DNA of 64,000 nt, taken from NCBI RefSeq assembly GCF_000708205.1, contig NW_014575560.1:560501-624500 (forward strand), in the 5' to 3' direction. The notes below the pieces were generated by a model. That model did not search any database. It had not been told where the DNA came from and saw only the letters and a program-made list of their open reading frames with translations. Source of the DNA: Mixia osmundae IAM 14324 (Eukaryota > Basidiomycota > Mixiomycetes > Mixiales > Mixiaceae). Position numbers and translations under genes: made by a program. Each line of letters starts with the position of its first letter. Position 1 is the stretch's first letter. Of the stretch, positions 24,162 to 35,787 are shown one piece after another.

Positions 24162-27100
24162 ACGACGCGACGCCGCCTTGGCGCAGCTTTCCGCTTCTTG
24201 TCCGCCTTCTGCACGACCGCCTGGTCTTCTTGGCCCCTCGTGTTGGCGTCCGCAAGCGCAGCCTCAAATTCTGTCAGATCCGACTCGTTCTTTGCAGCCT
24301 TGTTCAGCTTTGCCTTTGCTGCGATCTCAGTGAAGCGCGCAAAGACTTCCGGCTCGTGCAGCACGTCCCGGTAGAGCGGTAGGCATTCGACAAGCTTCCT
24401 GACCGAACGCTCGGACTTGTATGGCAATAGCGACAGGCAGAAGGCCACATCTCGCCACTGTCTTGCTTCCGTCAGGAGCTTGTATCTTTGGCAGAGTTTC
24501 TCGACGATCGCCTCGGCTTGCTTTTCCTTGTCGATGAACGTAAAGATAAACCTCATCGTCACCTTGAAAGACTCCTCGCTTATGCCCTGCTTGCCCGTCG
24601 ACAGATTGGAGATGATGTCTGGCAGATTGTTATAGATTGCATTGTCCTTCGTCGCCAATTCCGAGAAGAAGAGTTTAGCGAGATCGCTGATGCGAGGCTC
24701 TTCATCTTCCAGACATTTTGCCATGCCACCCAGCTGGCCCTTGACCTTGATCATGCCGTTCAGAATGAGGTGCGTGAGCACCATGAGCGTGTTCTTCTTG
24801 ACCGTCAGATCTGCGTCCGTCAGACCACCATAGAGATTGTCACTGTTCTGGTCCATGAGAGCCGAGAAACAGACGGCAATGTCGCCGAGCGCAATCACAA
24901 TGTTGCTTCGAACGATCGGATTAGTCGTTGTCTCGAAAATCTTGAACAGCAGCATGAGGTGCTTCTCGCAGAATTGCAGACTGACACACATGAACTTGCT
25001 CATCGACAGCGCCGCCGCGATTTGCAATGGCTCGTGGTCGTAGACGGTCGGCTGTGAGCAGATCTGGACACACATTGGCGCGAAGATACTGAGGAGAGCG
25101 TCAGGTGCGTAGAGCAGCTCCTTCTCTCGGGCATGCGCGACGATATCGCCAATGTCGTCTTCTACGTTGCCTGCAACCTGGTCGAGCTCTTCGTTGGCTG
25201 TCTTGCTCTTCGCGCTCGCCTTGTCCGCTTCTGCTTTGCGACGCTTAAATTCGCGTTCTACAAGCTCGAGATGGATGAGATGCTTGATCCCACAATGGCC
25301 CGCTACGAAGATCAGTCTGGCAAGGCTGAAGGCATCGCCAGTCAATCGAACATGCTCCGTCGATTGTGCAAGCTCATTAGAAACGTCTGGCTGGTTGTGC
25401 AGTCCAAAGACCTGAACAGTCATGTGGCGAATGACAGAGGAGCACAGCGTGTCAGGCTGTTCGCCCAGAGCATAGATCGTGTTCAAAGCTTGTTCTGCCA
25501 TCGAGAACCATTCTTGCGAGTCTGCTGGGGTCTCGAGCGCTTCACGGAGCCGTTCGAAAATCGGTCCGTCCATCGGCAAACGGATGCTCTTGTCAGCGAG
25601 TGAGCCTTTGACTTTCTTCTGACTGCCGCCGAGACGCTTGAGCGCGATGCATGAATACTTGGCGAGAACCAGATCACTTTTGCCGTGCTTGCCGAGACCG
25701 ATAGTAAGGATCAAATCAATGCGCTCCGAGACTATCTCTGGTCTGGGCGCTGCTAACATGCCAAGGATGATGATCGAGCCTCGCCTTTGTGCTCGAGGGA
25801 TCTCGCGGGGCGTGCTGTAGACCTGCCAAAGCTTGTTGATGATATCGTCGTGAAGTGGCTTCTCGGCGGTCATGACAGCGAGCAATTGCTCAAGTGAAGT
25901 CAAATCTGCAAGAGTAGCGGCAAAGGTCAACCTGCGCTCACGTCAGTCTCGTTCATCGACATCGGCAGCAAGACTGACTGTATCAGGTTGCGAGCAATGC
26001 GGCTGACGTTGTCCTTGGGGATGAGATCTGGCAAGGCGTCGAAGAAGAGTGTCTTATAACACTCTACGAGCTTCGACCGAACTCCCTTGACTTCTTGACC
26101 GTCCTCCATCGTCGAGTTATCCTTTGCCCAGATCAGATGCAGCATTCGTTTGATCCCCAGCGTAGCGTCCTCTAGCTTGTAATCAGATGCGATGCGGAAG
26201 AATTCCATCGATTCGAGTACTTCGCTTTTGACGGTAGATGCGATGAGCTGGACGAGAACAGGGGTTGCGCGGCTCAGATGATGAATGAAAGCAAGCGCAT
26301 CGGCATAGTAGCGCTTCGTCAGTCTCAGCTTATTGAGCTGATCCTGATCGAGTTGCGCCAGAGCGGAATCTTGCGTCATTGCGGCAATGTCCATGCCATC
26401 TGATCTTCGGGGCCGTTTGGCAGGGGTCTCCGCGGTTCTCGTATCTCTCGCAGATGTAGGCGAGCTTTGAGATGTCATGGACGTGTCAGCATCTGCTTCG
26501 AGAGCTATCGATCCGTCCGGCACGCCGTTTGCGTGGTTCGCAGCCTCTCCTGCTGCCTCTTCGCCGTCTTGCATAGCTAGCTGGGCCTCGTTCGTAGGCG
26601 CGTCAAAGGGCTCAAGCTCTTTCGTGATCGCGTCATATCGCGCTTGCCAGTCGGCGACTGCGAGCTCGCCGCCGTGCATGCGACCGTAAGGATGCGTCAA
26701 TATGAGCTTGATCAGTAGACTGATACAGTTCTTCCGAACCGCGCTGGATTTGTCCTCTAGCATCTTTGTCGCCATGCGTGTGAGCTCCAGCCTGGTCTTG
26801 GGGAATTTGGTGGGCAGGCTACCTTATCCCATCAGCTTATGTCGTTAAGGTGGACCAGCGAACGCGCGGCTTACTCAAGTATGCGCAGAAAGACGCCGGC
26901 AACCTTGCTGCGGACGTAGCTATTGAGATCGAGAAAGCGTTCGAAGAGCAGGTCAAAGAATGCCTCGAGCTGCTTCTTCTGCTGCTCGGGGTCGCCGTCC
27001 TCCGAATTTGACAACTCCTTGATCAGGGTGCCGAGAACATCGAGGATTGCATTGCGCATTGGGTAGGACTGTTGAGTCTGTCAGCAGCGGTGGAATTGGG

Positions 27101-28403
27101 AAGCGAACTGCTGACCTCGCTGTCGAGATGCTTTTGGAGCGTGCTGATCTGTTTCAGTACGATGCGTGGCGAGAGTTCTGCTAGACGCGTCAAGAAGCGC
27201 GAAAAGGAGCGTGGCCCTTTTGTGTCTTGTGCATTGAATTGTTTTGCAGCGATTTGCCTTCGGATGCAGCACGTCAGCTCCGTGGCTTGCGGATGACAAA
27301 ATCCTCACCTCAGCACTTCTTCGGCAACTTGAGTATGATCAAACTCTTTTGCGAGCACGGCCAGCAAATCTGCCATCGGATCGCTGAGATGCTCAAAGTA
27401 CTGCAAGCTCTGGATGACCTGTGTCTGTGTCGCAAAGGCCTGGCCGTGGGACTTGACGGCGAGCGAGATGACGCGGTAGTAGCCCATACGGATCTCGGAG
27501 CTTTTCATGTACAGTTCCGACTCGGCGAGCTGATGCGCAGGTCGGGTTATGCATCTATGGCGGTTTCAGCCTCTTTGTATCATCAAGCTTGCCGCTTACC
27601 CTATGAAGGTGTCCCGCTGGCTTGTGCTCGACCACAGCCGTTCGGTCTTGAGTCGGAGAACTCTGGCCCAAAGAGCTAGCACGTCGGGTATACTTGTCTG
27701 CCATGTCCAGTCTGATTTCTTGCCGGCAGATGCGGTCGCCTTTTTGCCTCGTCCCTGCAGTGCACTGGGCTCAGCATGCCTGCCGAACCTCGACAGGGGG
27801 AGACGCGCCCTGGCCGATACTACTGGCTGATCTGACCTGCTCTTCTTGCTCGCCGATTTCTCTGTTGCGGCGACAAGTACACTGACAAGGAAGGCGTAGA
27901 TCTCTAGGGCAGGCAGATGGGCTCGGTAGCCTTCATGCTCGGACGGATGCAAGTCTTTCGCGGTCGAATCGAGCTCGCTCAGGAAGGCTGCCTCGCATCC
28001 TTAGCGAATGGTTCGCAAGCATCAGCACAGAGCTTACCTGAGCAAAGGCCGTCCAGTAGCTGCAAATGCTGGGCTTGAGTGAGGTGATCTACGCCTCTGT
28101 CGCATCAGGAACGCGGTCAGCCCGGGCTTGTCAGAGCTATTGGCGGCCGACTTGATGAGCGTCTTTGCTTCAGAGAGTACATTGAGGTCAGTGACACGCT
28201 CTGAAGAGCTTGCGAGTGACAGGATGAGGTCTGCATGGCACAGTGAGCATGTGTTGATCAAGCCGAACGGTCGCAAATAGCCCACCGTTGAGGCGCGATG
28301 AGATCGTTGCAGGGCTCGTCGTGCTGTCGAGCTCGTCTTGCACGCCTTGTATGTCGTCTGACGCCCAGCACTGGACCTCCTCGGCCAGGTCAAAGCCGTC
28401 CAT
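24131..28403 (-). CDS. YCS4: Condensin complex subunit 1 (Ycs4 / Cnd1 / NCAPD2)
   Basis: HEAT-repeat subunit of condensin, needed for mitotic chromosome compaction. The ATG at 28403 starts MDGFDLAEEVQCWASDD, the family N-terminus. Multiple exons follow; the largest (24131-25930) carries the conserved Cnd1 region: EWFSMAEQALNTIYAL, FCEKHLMLLFKIFETT, SNIVIALGDIAVCFSALM, GGLTDADLTVKKNTLMVLTH and FFSELATKDNAIYNNLPDI. Upstream exons contribute MATKMLEDKSSAVRKNCISL and a Gln/acidic linker. The C-terminus is basic (KKRKAAPRRRRVVQ), a likely nuclear or DNA-contact tail. Estimated length is about 1,200-1,300 residues. Exact junctions in the 26-28 kb portion were not all resolved. Divergent from GLY1. 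Confidence 0.92.
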
Positions 28404-28518
28404 TGATCAGGATTGATCGCCCCCTGTCTCTGCAGGCAAGGTGAAGTAAACGCGAAAATCAATTGACGTGCTCGATTGATATCGACAGCACACCAAGAGC
28501 GCGAGCGCCGGCGAGTCT
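28404..28518. promoter_or_regulatory. Divergent promoter, condensin / threonine aldolase
   Basis: 115 nt between the two start codons; must hold both core promoters. No strong motif seen. Confidence 0.35.
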
Positions 28519-29985
28519 ATGCTGGCAAGTGTTCGAGCTATAGGCAGCAAGAAGGCATTGTCGAGGATGGTCTCGACCGAGGCAACATCGAGCGATGCAA
28601 GACGTGCACAGGAGGCCAAGCTGAGGCGAGACTTCCGGAGTGAGCTTGCTGCCGGTCATGACTCGATACGTGCTCATCCGCGCGGATAGCCGACACGATC
28701 ACCTTTCCAACCGATGAAGTCTTTGAACTGATGCGGCAAGCAACACGCGGTGATGACGTGTATAGCGAGGATGCGACGACGCTGGCGCTGCAGGAGCGTA
28801 TCGCCAATTTGGCCGGCAAAGAACGAGCGCTCTTTTGCGTGTCGGGCACTCTCGTCAGCTTTATGTGCACTTCAGCATGTGCATGAGCTTATGCAGACCC
28901 GCGTCAGTCGAATCAACTCGGGATACGCTCGCACCTGAAGCAGCCGCCGCATTCGGTGCTCTGTGACGTGCGCGCTCATGTCTATGTGAGTAGCCGACAG
29001 AGCGCAGACCTCGACTGAGCTTGGGAGCAGAAATACGAGGCGGGCGGGATCGCATTCCACTCGCAAGCTCAGACGATCACCGTCAAGCCCAGCAATGGAC
29101 ATCATCTGCGCTGGTCCGAAGATATTGCGCCCAATTTGCTCGAGGAGGATGATATTCACTATGCGCCGGTCCGGCTGATCTGCCTCGAGAACACCTTGAT
29201 GGGCACCATCTTCCCGCTCGACGAGGTGCGTACGATATCGCAAGAGGCGCGACGGAGAGGCATCCTTATGCATTGCGACGGCGCCCGGATCTGGGAGGTG
29301 GTCGCAAAGACCGGTCTCCCTCTATCAGAGCTTCTCGAACCGTTCGACAGCATCAGTGTCTGCATGAGCAAGGGGTGAGCCGCACATGTCTCCATTATCA
29401 GGATACTAAAAGTTTCACTCAGATTGGGCGCACCAGTCGGAAGTCTGCTCATCGGCGCAAAGCCATTCATCGATACCGCAAGACGCTTCAGGCAAGTACA
29501 TCATGCCCCTTCGCTGCATATGATGATCCATGAGCGATTACAGAAAGCTTTTCGGTGGCGGTATCAGGCAGAGTGGCTCGCTAGCCGTTGCAGCTCAATA
29601 TGGCCTTGATTTCGTCTTGCCGCAGCTATCAAGGGCGCATAGTTATGCAGAGAGGATTGCGACGGAGCTGCAATCGCTTGGTGTGCGTCTCATCGTGCCG
29701 ACAGAGACCAACATGGTCTGGATCGATCCCACGCCGCTCGGCTTTGGCCTCGACGTGCTCGATCGAAGAGCGGCAGACATCGACATCACGCTCGGCGGAT
29801 CTCGCATCGTTATCAGCTTCCAAACTGACGAGCAAGCGGTGACTGATCTGATCGATCTGGTGACTCGTCTCAAGAAGGAGTACGCCGGGTCGACTGCCGA
29901 GCATCCGATACAGGGCCAACAGCAGACGCTGAGCGGCGAGCATATGGCTATCAAGCGAAAGGGAGTGCCCTACTCGGGCAATTGA
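28519..29985 (+). CDS. GLY1: L-threonine aldolase
   Basis: PLP enzyme splitting threonine to glycine and acetaldehyde. Six exons (introns 28640-28689, 28854-28907, 28986-29030, 29375-29422, 29492-29543) give 405 residues. The ATG at 28519 begins MLASVRAIGSKKALSRMVST, a mitochondrial-type presequence, before the family start DFRTDTITFPTDE. Seen: GDDVYSEDATTLALQE, CVSGTLSNQL, LMHCDGARIWE (PLP-pyridine Asp) and CMSKGLGAPVGS, whose Lys forms the Schiff base; that motif is split by intron 4. FGGGIRQSG follows. The fifth intron begins with GC (AG/GCAAGT), forced by the frame RFRKLFGGG. Its stop is one nucleotide from the REV7 stop on the opposite strand. Confidence 0.94.
29492..29543 (+). other. 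GC-AG intron in GLY1
   Basis: Intron with a GCAAGT donor and ACAG acceptor. Only this junction joins TARRF to RKLFGGGIRQSG in frame; a GT donor four bases on would break the conserved frame. Confidence 0.85.
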
Positions 29986-29986
29986 G

Positions 29987-31227
29987 CTAATCAACAGCTC
30001 GTCTCTTGCCCTTGTCGACGACCGTCGGTGCTGACGAAGAGAGCGCGCCGTCTCGCGTGCGCAGCTTCTGGAGCAGTCTAGCCTTCTCGGCCGTTTCTTC
30101 GACGAACAATTGCAGCTAGAAAATTTGCTGAGTCTTCCTTTCGGCTAGCTAGACAGGCACTCACTGCTAGAGGGCCGAGGGCGTATGACTTGAGGGGAGT
30201 GAGCTTGTTACGCTCTGACACGCTGCTCACAGTGTCTTGAGAGCTGTCGATGACAGTGATGGGCGCACTCGGGTCCGCGCGAACAGGCTCGACCTGCCTC
30301 TGAGCAGGCACCCACTTCGAGGTCAGATCCTGGAGACCCACATGAGCACAGCGAAAGGATCGTATTGCACGCGGCGTACCTTCTTGCGCTCCTCTTCAGA
30401 TGTAGGGGGCCCCTCGCCGGGCTCGACAAGAGTGAGAAAGGTGGTAAAGGTGAGATCTGCGGACGCGCTGAGTCTTTGCCATGCGCCGCTCGGTATGCAT
30501 ACCTTCTGGCAGACCTGTCTGCACGCGAGATTCGATGGTTGAGAGACTCATGATGTATGCCCTCATGTAGTCCTCAATCTCGTCCTTGGAGATGCCAGCG
30601 GGTGACCTATATTGCAAGGCTCATCGTTAGCTTGCACGAATATTGCTATGCGCTTCCAGCCCACCTATTGACCCGATCGACGGTTGGGAAATACTGTACA
30701 TCGAAGATGTAGTTCTCAAGACTCTCGTGTGTCGCATTGTCCTGAATGGAGACGATAAGCTGGCTGACTTGCTCCTGACGATCAGATGAGCTGTAGCATG
30801 GCTCTGGGGCGCATGCGGATCACGCACCTTGCTGAGCTCGTCCGCTGTCGAATTGACGATGCCAAGGACGTATTCTGAGAGAACGGGGACATGACACTGC
30901 CAGACGTCGACTTCGTATTTCTTGCGTTTCGTGAAGAAGTCTGCGTCATTGTCAATGCGGATCTTGTCATCATCGCACATGCGCTCGCCTCGAGGGTAGA
31001 CCTGGCGTAGGTACAGGATCTGGTGTAGTGCGACTTCGACTGTACGGAATGCTATTTAGATCGAGAATCGTGATGAGAGATTGAGCGTACAAAAGTCCTT
31101 GAGAACCGAGAGCGTCTCTGGAGTGCCGATCAGCAGACAGCCTGCACACGGCGCGCCTTGCTGTACCTTTGAAATTGAGCGTGTCTTCTTCGACAACTGT
31201 GGATGCGGCCCTGCGCTTCGGCGGCAT
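29987..31227 (-). CDS. REV7: HORMA protein Rev7 (MAD2L2), DNA polymerase zeta subunit
   Basis: Accessory subunit of translesion polymerase zeta. Exon 1 (31167-31227) encodes MPPKRRAASTVVEEDTLNFK; a 27-nt exon (31091-31117) supplies TLSVLKDF; after a 39-nt intron the protein continues FRTVEVALHQILYLRQVYP, then ADFFTKRKKYEVDVWQCHVP, the Rev7 signature (FxKRKKY), not the Mad2 one. Later exons carry the HORMA core (ENYIFDVQYFPTVD) and a C-terminal safety-belt strand KLTPLKSYALGPLALQLFVE, close to human IPLKTMTSDILKMQLYVEE. It is slightly longer than animal Rev7, with an acidic insert (CDDDKIRIDND) before the KRKKY motif. Stop TAG at 29987-29989. Confidence 0.9.
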
Positions 31228-31524
31228 TGACTAGCTGCCGATCGCTGACGAAGCTTCGATGAATCTGTGGGAGCGCTCAGAGCAGCGGGGCAGCACTCTG
31301 GGACTTGTTCGGTCGGCTGGCCAGCTGTATCTGTTCGCGTCGCGTCCGCGTCATTATCGATCGCACCGACAAGCGATCAAAGCTCTGGTCGCAAGACTTG
31401 TTACATCTTGGAGTCAGCACGCTCGGCTTGTGCTGCTTTGTAGATCGCATCACTGCGAGTCACGCATGCCAAGACACTCGAGCCGTCAAGCTAGAGGCCA
31501 CGACAAATTGACGACGCGCGCCTG

Positions 31525-33644
31525 ATGAACGTCTTCAAGCGCACGCATAGGACAGTGTCGTCCCTGTCGCCCGCTCAGGAGGCAAGCGCGAGAGATGGCC
31601 TCACTGTGCCGCGGACTTCGACGCCCGCAGCAGCCCGTACCGTTGGTATGCGCAGTCGTCTCTTCGCGCCAGGTCGCACAGCGGACGACGACGTCACGTA
31701 TAGCCGTGCCTCGGCCATCAGCATTCCCGCGACTCCGCCCAAGCGTACGAGCTACAATGGCTATGTAAGCGGCGAGAGGAGACCGTCTATACGCAGCGAC
31801 ACACTGCAAGGCGTACAGACGACATGGACGCGAACGCTCTTTCGCACGCTGGCCGTGCTCGTCATCGTCCTCTTCATCAAACTCATCATAGACTATGCCG
31901 TCGAAGAAACGCATCCTTCGCCTGCCATGCGTCTCGAGAGACTGCGAAAGATCAGCCTTTCGGAGTGGCGTGGCAAAGTGAAGATACGGCGCAAGCGCGA
32001 AGTCGTGCATGATGCTCCTCAGGCAGAGCGATACACGTTCGTCATACCTCTAGTGCACAAGCACGGATCCTCGTCTGATATTCCTCGTGCAGGGTCGTAA
32101 TGGCGACCTACAAGCGGCCACAGCTACTCAAGGCATCGCTAGAGCATCTCACCTCTGGCTCCTTGCCATCCCTTGCCGGCGTGCTCGTCATCTGGCAAGA
32201 CACAAGCACCCCTCCACCGGCTGTAAGCTCTCGAAGTGTTATCGAGCGAGCGCTGATGTGAGAGCCAGTGGCTCACACATCCGTCCAATGGCACACATTT
32301 TGGCGCGCCAGTATGGGTCAGGATATCAGAGCACAACAGCATGAACGAGCGGTGCGGCTTACTCTCTGTGTCGAACCAGACATCAGCTGATACAGCGCTC
32401 GGCCCAGCTTCCGACCCGACTCGCGTATCAAAACGCGAGGCGTGTTCATGTTAGACGATGATATTGTGCTTCGCAGCGCAGACATCGAATGGGCATGGCG
32501 CGTCTGGCTCGCCGAAAATCCATTGCCGGTCCACCACGATGGCGGCCAGCATGGACATCAGACTCGCTTACAGCTCGAAGGTGGTGATGTGGGCAAGATA
32601 GTCGGTTTCACACCTCGAGATTACAAGCGCAGGCGGAAAGCGCCAGGCTCGGGTGGCAAGGGCGAATCGCTAGGACCGGGCGGTCTCGTCTTCGATGTGC
32701 AGCCCACAGCGACATACAGTATGATTCTGAGCAACGCAGGCTTCTTCCATCGCGCCTATCTAGACCTCTACTGGGAAGCACGCTTCGTCAAGTTCAGAGC
32801 CCATGTGGACACTGTCTTCAACTGCGACGATATCCTGATCAACTTCCTCGTCTCAAACCTGACCCACACTGCGCCTGTCCTCGTTCTGCCAAAGACACCC
32901 CTGCGCACGATCAAGACTGACGGTCTCTGGAATCGCGATACACACTTTGAGCGGCGATCTGCTTGTCTCGAGATGTTTAGGATCTTCATGGGCGGTCTCA
33001 ATCCGCTCGTCAGATCTGACCGTAGTGTCACGCGCCTCGTCGTCGACCAGGCAAGGATAGTTACCAGCGAAGAGTTGATCGGAGATGGCAAGCGAGCGCC
33101 TGCGGCAGATGATGATTTCGAGATCGTGACGGACGAGGCCTACGATGACTCTGTGATGATGGACGACAGTGAGGACGAAGAAGATCCTGCAGAGAACCCG
33201 ATGGCGGAGATGACGGAGTCTGACCCGACTGGTCGGCAAGACGATGCGACGGAAGAGGAGGAAGCGGACCAGGAGCTTATGCAGGCACGGCGAGATGCCC
33301 AGATAGAGGAGGAAGACGACGAGGATGATGAGGACGTCCAAGAGGAAGACGCGCTGGCAGAGTCCGACGCTACCCTGGATCGCGAAAATGCCGCAGCAGC
33401 AGAGCACGAAGAGCTCCATCATCGTGACAGTAGCACGACTCATCGGCACGCTCACGCAGCCGATGGGGACTATGTGGAAGACACAGAAGGATTGAGGCCC
33501 CGATCGAACCATTTGCTGGTCGAGCCCGATGACGAGCTTCTCGATGAGGAGACAGACATCCATCCGGACGAAGAAGCTACGGACGAGGAAGATGCGGAGG
33601 CTGATGATCCGATCGAGACACTAGACCCATCACGTATACTATGA
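31525..33644 (+). CDS. Type II membrane glycosyltransferase, family GT64 (exostosin-like)
   Basis: Four exons (introns 32037-32092, 32223-32262, 32352-32407) give 655 residues. A Ser/Arg-rich cytosolic segment of ~110 residues with SP/TP sites precedes a signal anchor (TLAVLVIVLFIKLIIDY). The lumenal part is a GT64 domain: YTVVMATYKRPQLLKASLEH, VLVIWQDTSTPPP, HNSMNERFRP, the metal-binding VFMLDDDIVLRS, TYSMILSNAGFFHRAYLDLY and NCDDILINFLVSNL. In animals GT64 belongs to heparan-sulphate polymerases (EXT) together with a GT47 domain; here GT64 stands alone. About 140 C-terminal residues are extremely acidic (EEEDDEDDEDVQEED). Acceptor and product are unknown. Confidence 0.85.
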
Positions 33645-33812
33645 GCCACACCTAATTCATCCGCGAGCTGCGCCAATACGGTCATGCAGCCATTTGAGCA
33701 GGATCGTTCGTAACCAGGCTCTGAAAGTGGCCATGTCTTGTGCGCAGCAGGAGACAAGCGTGCATTGGCTATGCAACGGTCAGCGAGCTGTCTCTCGATC
33801 ACCCTGGAGCTG

Positions 33813-34746
33813 TCAGGATCCGGCTGCATTGACGTTGACGAGCCCGTCGCGGGCGATGCGATCTCTGAGCTTGCGCCGTTGAGTACGGGAGCGATGCGTT
33901 CGCTTGGCGCCCTGAGGCTTCTGGTGTGTGATCGAGACTGCATCATCAGCTTGTGGTATCTCTTCGAGTGGCCAGGCTGAGAGGATGATCTCGAGAGCCG
34001 GCCGGTGGGACATGCGTGGTCTGTAATGGAAGTCATGGCAAGCTCGGTGAGGTATACGGTGGTGCGCACCTCTTTTTGCTGTCTCTGACGACGTCGTGCA
34101 GGAGCGCATCTCTCTCAATGAGCAAGGCCTGATCATCACTTTCGCCTTCCGCATCCATGTCGGCGTGCGAAGTCTTTGCACGCTTTCTGGGAGACTCTTG
34201 ATCGTCATCGGGCGATGAAGTACGCTTTGGCTTCTCTTCTGCCGAGACTTTGCCGAGAGCGTCGTTCAAGATCGCGTCGCCACTCGACCGAGGCAATGGG
34301 GTCAGTGAGCGCAGGAGTGTGTACTGATGCAGCCTGTTAGGGAGTCGAGATAGAGCCTTGGCAGCTAGCTCTGGCTTCTCCTTGGCCAGGCGTTGCTTGG
34401 TGTGAGTTCGACGCTTGCCTGAAGTGTTCACGGTACCGAGCGCGAGCTTAGTTGCTCTGCTGGGAGGGGACGCGAGCTGGATTGGCACGCCCTCCTGCTG
34501 TGGCTGTGGCTGGAAGGACAGGGTATACTCTCTCTTGACGAGCTCGACGACTGTGATGAGCTTGTGCAACGTCTTGTGCTCGAGCTGATCTGCTCGCGCT
34601 CTTGTCTTGCCTTTGACGCTTGCCGAGCTGTCGGCGGTCGCATTGGAGAAGGAGAGTGCCGTGCGCTTCTCTCTGAGGTGTCTGAGTGCGACAGCGACGT
34701 AGCCTTCGATGCTGCCGGCGCTGGAGATGCGCACGCTCGTCGCCAT
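33813..34746 (-). CDS. Alba-domain DNA/RNA-binding protein
   Basis: Two exons (intron 34021-34069) give 294 residues. The first ATG in frame, 34746, starts MATSVRISSAGSIEGYVAVA, directly at the Alba-like fold (strand-helix with SAGSIEGYVAVALRHLRE), continuing through a helix with HKTLHKLITVVELVKREY. A central basic and Ser-rich region has nuclear-type patches (SPRKRAKTS, GKRRTHTKQR). The second exon adds RPRMSHRPALEIILSAWP, a motif common at the end of fungal Alba proteins, which supports the splice. Related eukaryotic proteins belong to RNase P/MRP (Pop6/Pop7) or bind mRNA; I cannot decide which applies. Stop at 33813. Divergent from RPB7. Confidence 0.75.
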
Positions 34747-34898
34747 CCACGGGCTGGCCTGTGCGCCCGTGCCTGGCTTCTCGCTGACTTGTCGCGCGAC
34801 AGGCGACAAACTCTGATCTGAGCGAGGTGCGAGGCGGTCAGTGAGCGAGAGGTGGGCAGGGCATCGTGTTGCTCGAGCGAGCGAGCGGGCGGGCGGAG
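34747..34898. promoter_or_regulatory. Divergent promoter, Alba protein / RPB7
   Basis: 152 nt between start codons. Contains a GAGCGAGCGAGCGGGCGGGCGG purine/GC tract near 34875-34896 just upstream of the RPB7 ATG, of the kind that can act as a core promoter or leader element. Confidence 0.35.
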
Positions 34899-35645
34899 AT
34901 GTTCTTCCTCAAGAACCTGACGCACACGATCAACTTGCATCCCTCCTACTTTGGCGCAAACACGAGCGACTATGTCAAGCACAAGCTCTTCGAGGACGTC
35001 TCGGGGACGTGCTCAGGTCTGCACGGCTACATCGTCGCCGTGCTCGTCGTCGGATCGGGCGAGGGGCCTTTCAAGCCTCAAGGCACGATCCAACCTGGCA
35101 CAGGCATGGCCGAGTTCGAGGTGCCCTACCTCGCCGTCGTTTTCAGGCCCTTCAAGGGTGAAGTTTTGGACGGCGTCGTCACCACAGTCAACAAGGCACG
35201 CCCATCTCCGGCCTATCACAGGCCATCAGAGCGGCAGGCTGACTCTCACCGCTTCCAGATGGGCTTCTTCGTCGAAGTGGGCGCCCTGACCGTCTTTGTG
35301 TCGGCTCATGTCAGTCCTGTCGGTCTCCTGCTCTTCGTGACACGATGCTGACGCGCCATCTTGCCTGTCTCGCTCAGCTCATGCCGGGCGACATGAAGTT
35401 CTCAGAGGACAGCCCACCACGGTTCAGCAGGATGGGCGACGACAGCATGGCCATTCAAAAGGACGTCGTCGTTCGCGTCAAGATTGTAGGCACGCGCATT
35501 GATGCTACAGAGATTTTCGCAATTGGTCAGTCGGCCACTCCGGCTCGTCCGTGCGTTCTCGCCGTGGCTTATCTATCGTCTTTTGGGCTCAACAGGCACG
35601 ATCAAAGAAGACTACCTTGGGCCTCTTGCGGCGGATAGACAGTGA
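34899..35645 (+). CDS. RPB7: RNA polymerase II subunit Rpb7
   Basis: Stalk subunit that pairs with Rpb4 near the RNA exit channel. Four exons (introns 35196-35258, 35310-35377, 35526-35595) give 181 residues, slightly above the usual 171. The N-terminal RNP-like half reads MFFLKNLTHTINLHPSYFG; the OB/S1 half reads VVTTVNKMGFFVEVGALTVF, HLMPGDMKF, VVRVKIVGTRIDATEIFAIG and TIKEDYLG at the end. The first intron starts with GC (AAG/GCACGC); no GT donor would preserve the conserved VNKMGFF junction. Extra length lies in the tip loop (SEDSPPRFSRMGDDS) and a few C-terminal residues. Confidence 0.94.
35196..35258 (+). other. GC-AG intron in RPB7
   Basis: Donor GCACGC, acceptor TTCCAG. It is phase 0 and joins TTVNK to MGFFVEV exactly as in human RPB7 (TQVNKVGLF). 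Confidence 0.85.
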
Positions 35646-35787
35646 AGCAAGCGCTGCGATGCTGGTCTTCCCCTGCACAGAGCAACACAGAAAAAGACTC
35701 GCGAGAAAGCGCAAAGATGTAAATGTTGTGACAACAGGGCTTGCAAGGTGTTCTCTTTTTGAGTACGTCCGTATGTGGAGAAGCAGA

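Noticed and set aside
29987-31227. HORMA protein as spindle-checkpoint Mad2
   Set aside because: FxKRKKYxV and the C-terminal LTPLKSY...LQLFVEE strand are Rev7, not Mad2, features.
33645-33812. Possible extra gene between GT64 and the Alba gene
   Set aside because: Only 168 nt remain once the Alba second exon is recognised; treated as the two 3' UTRs.
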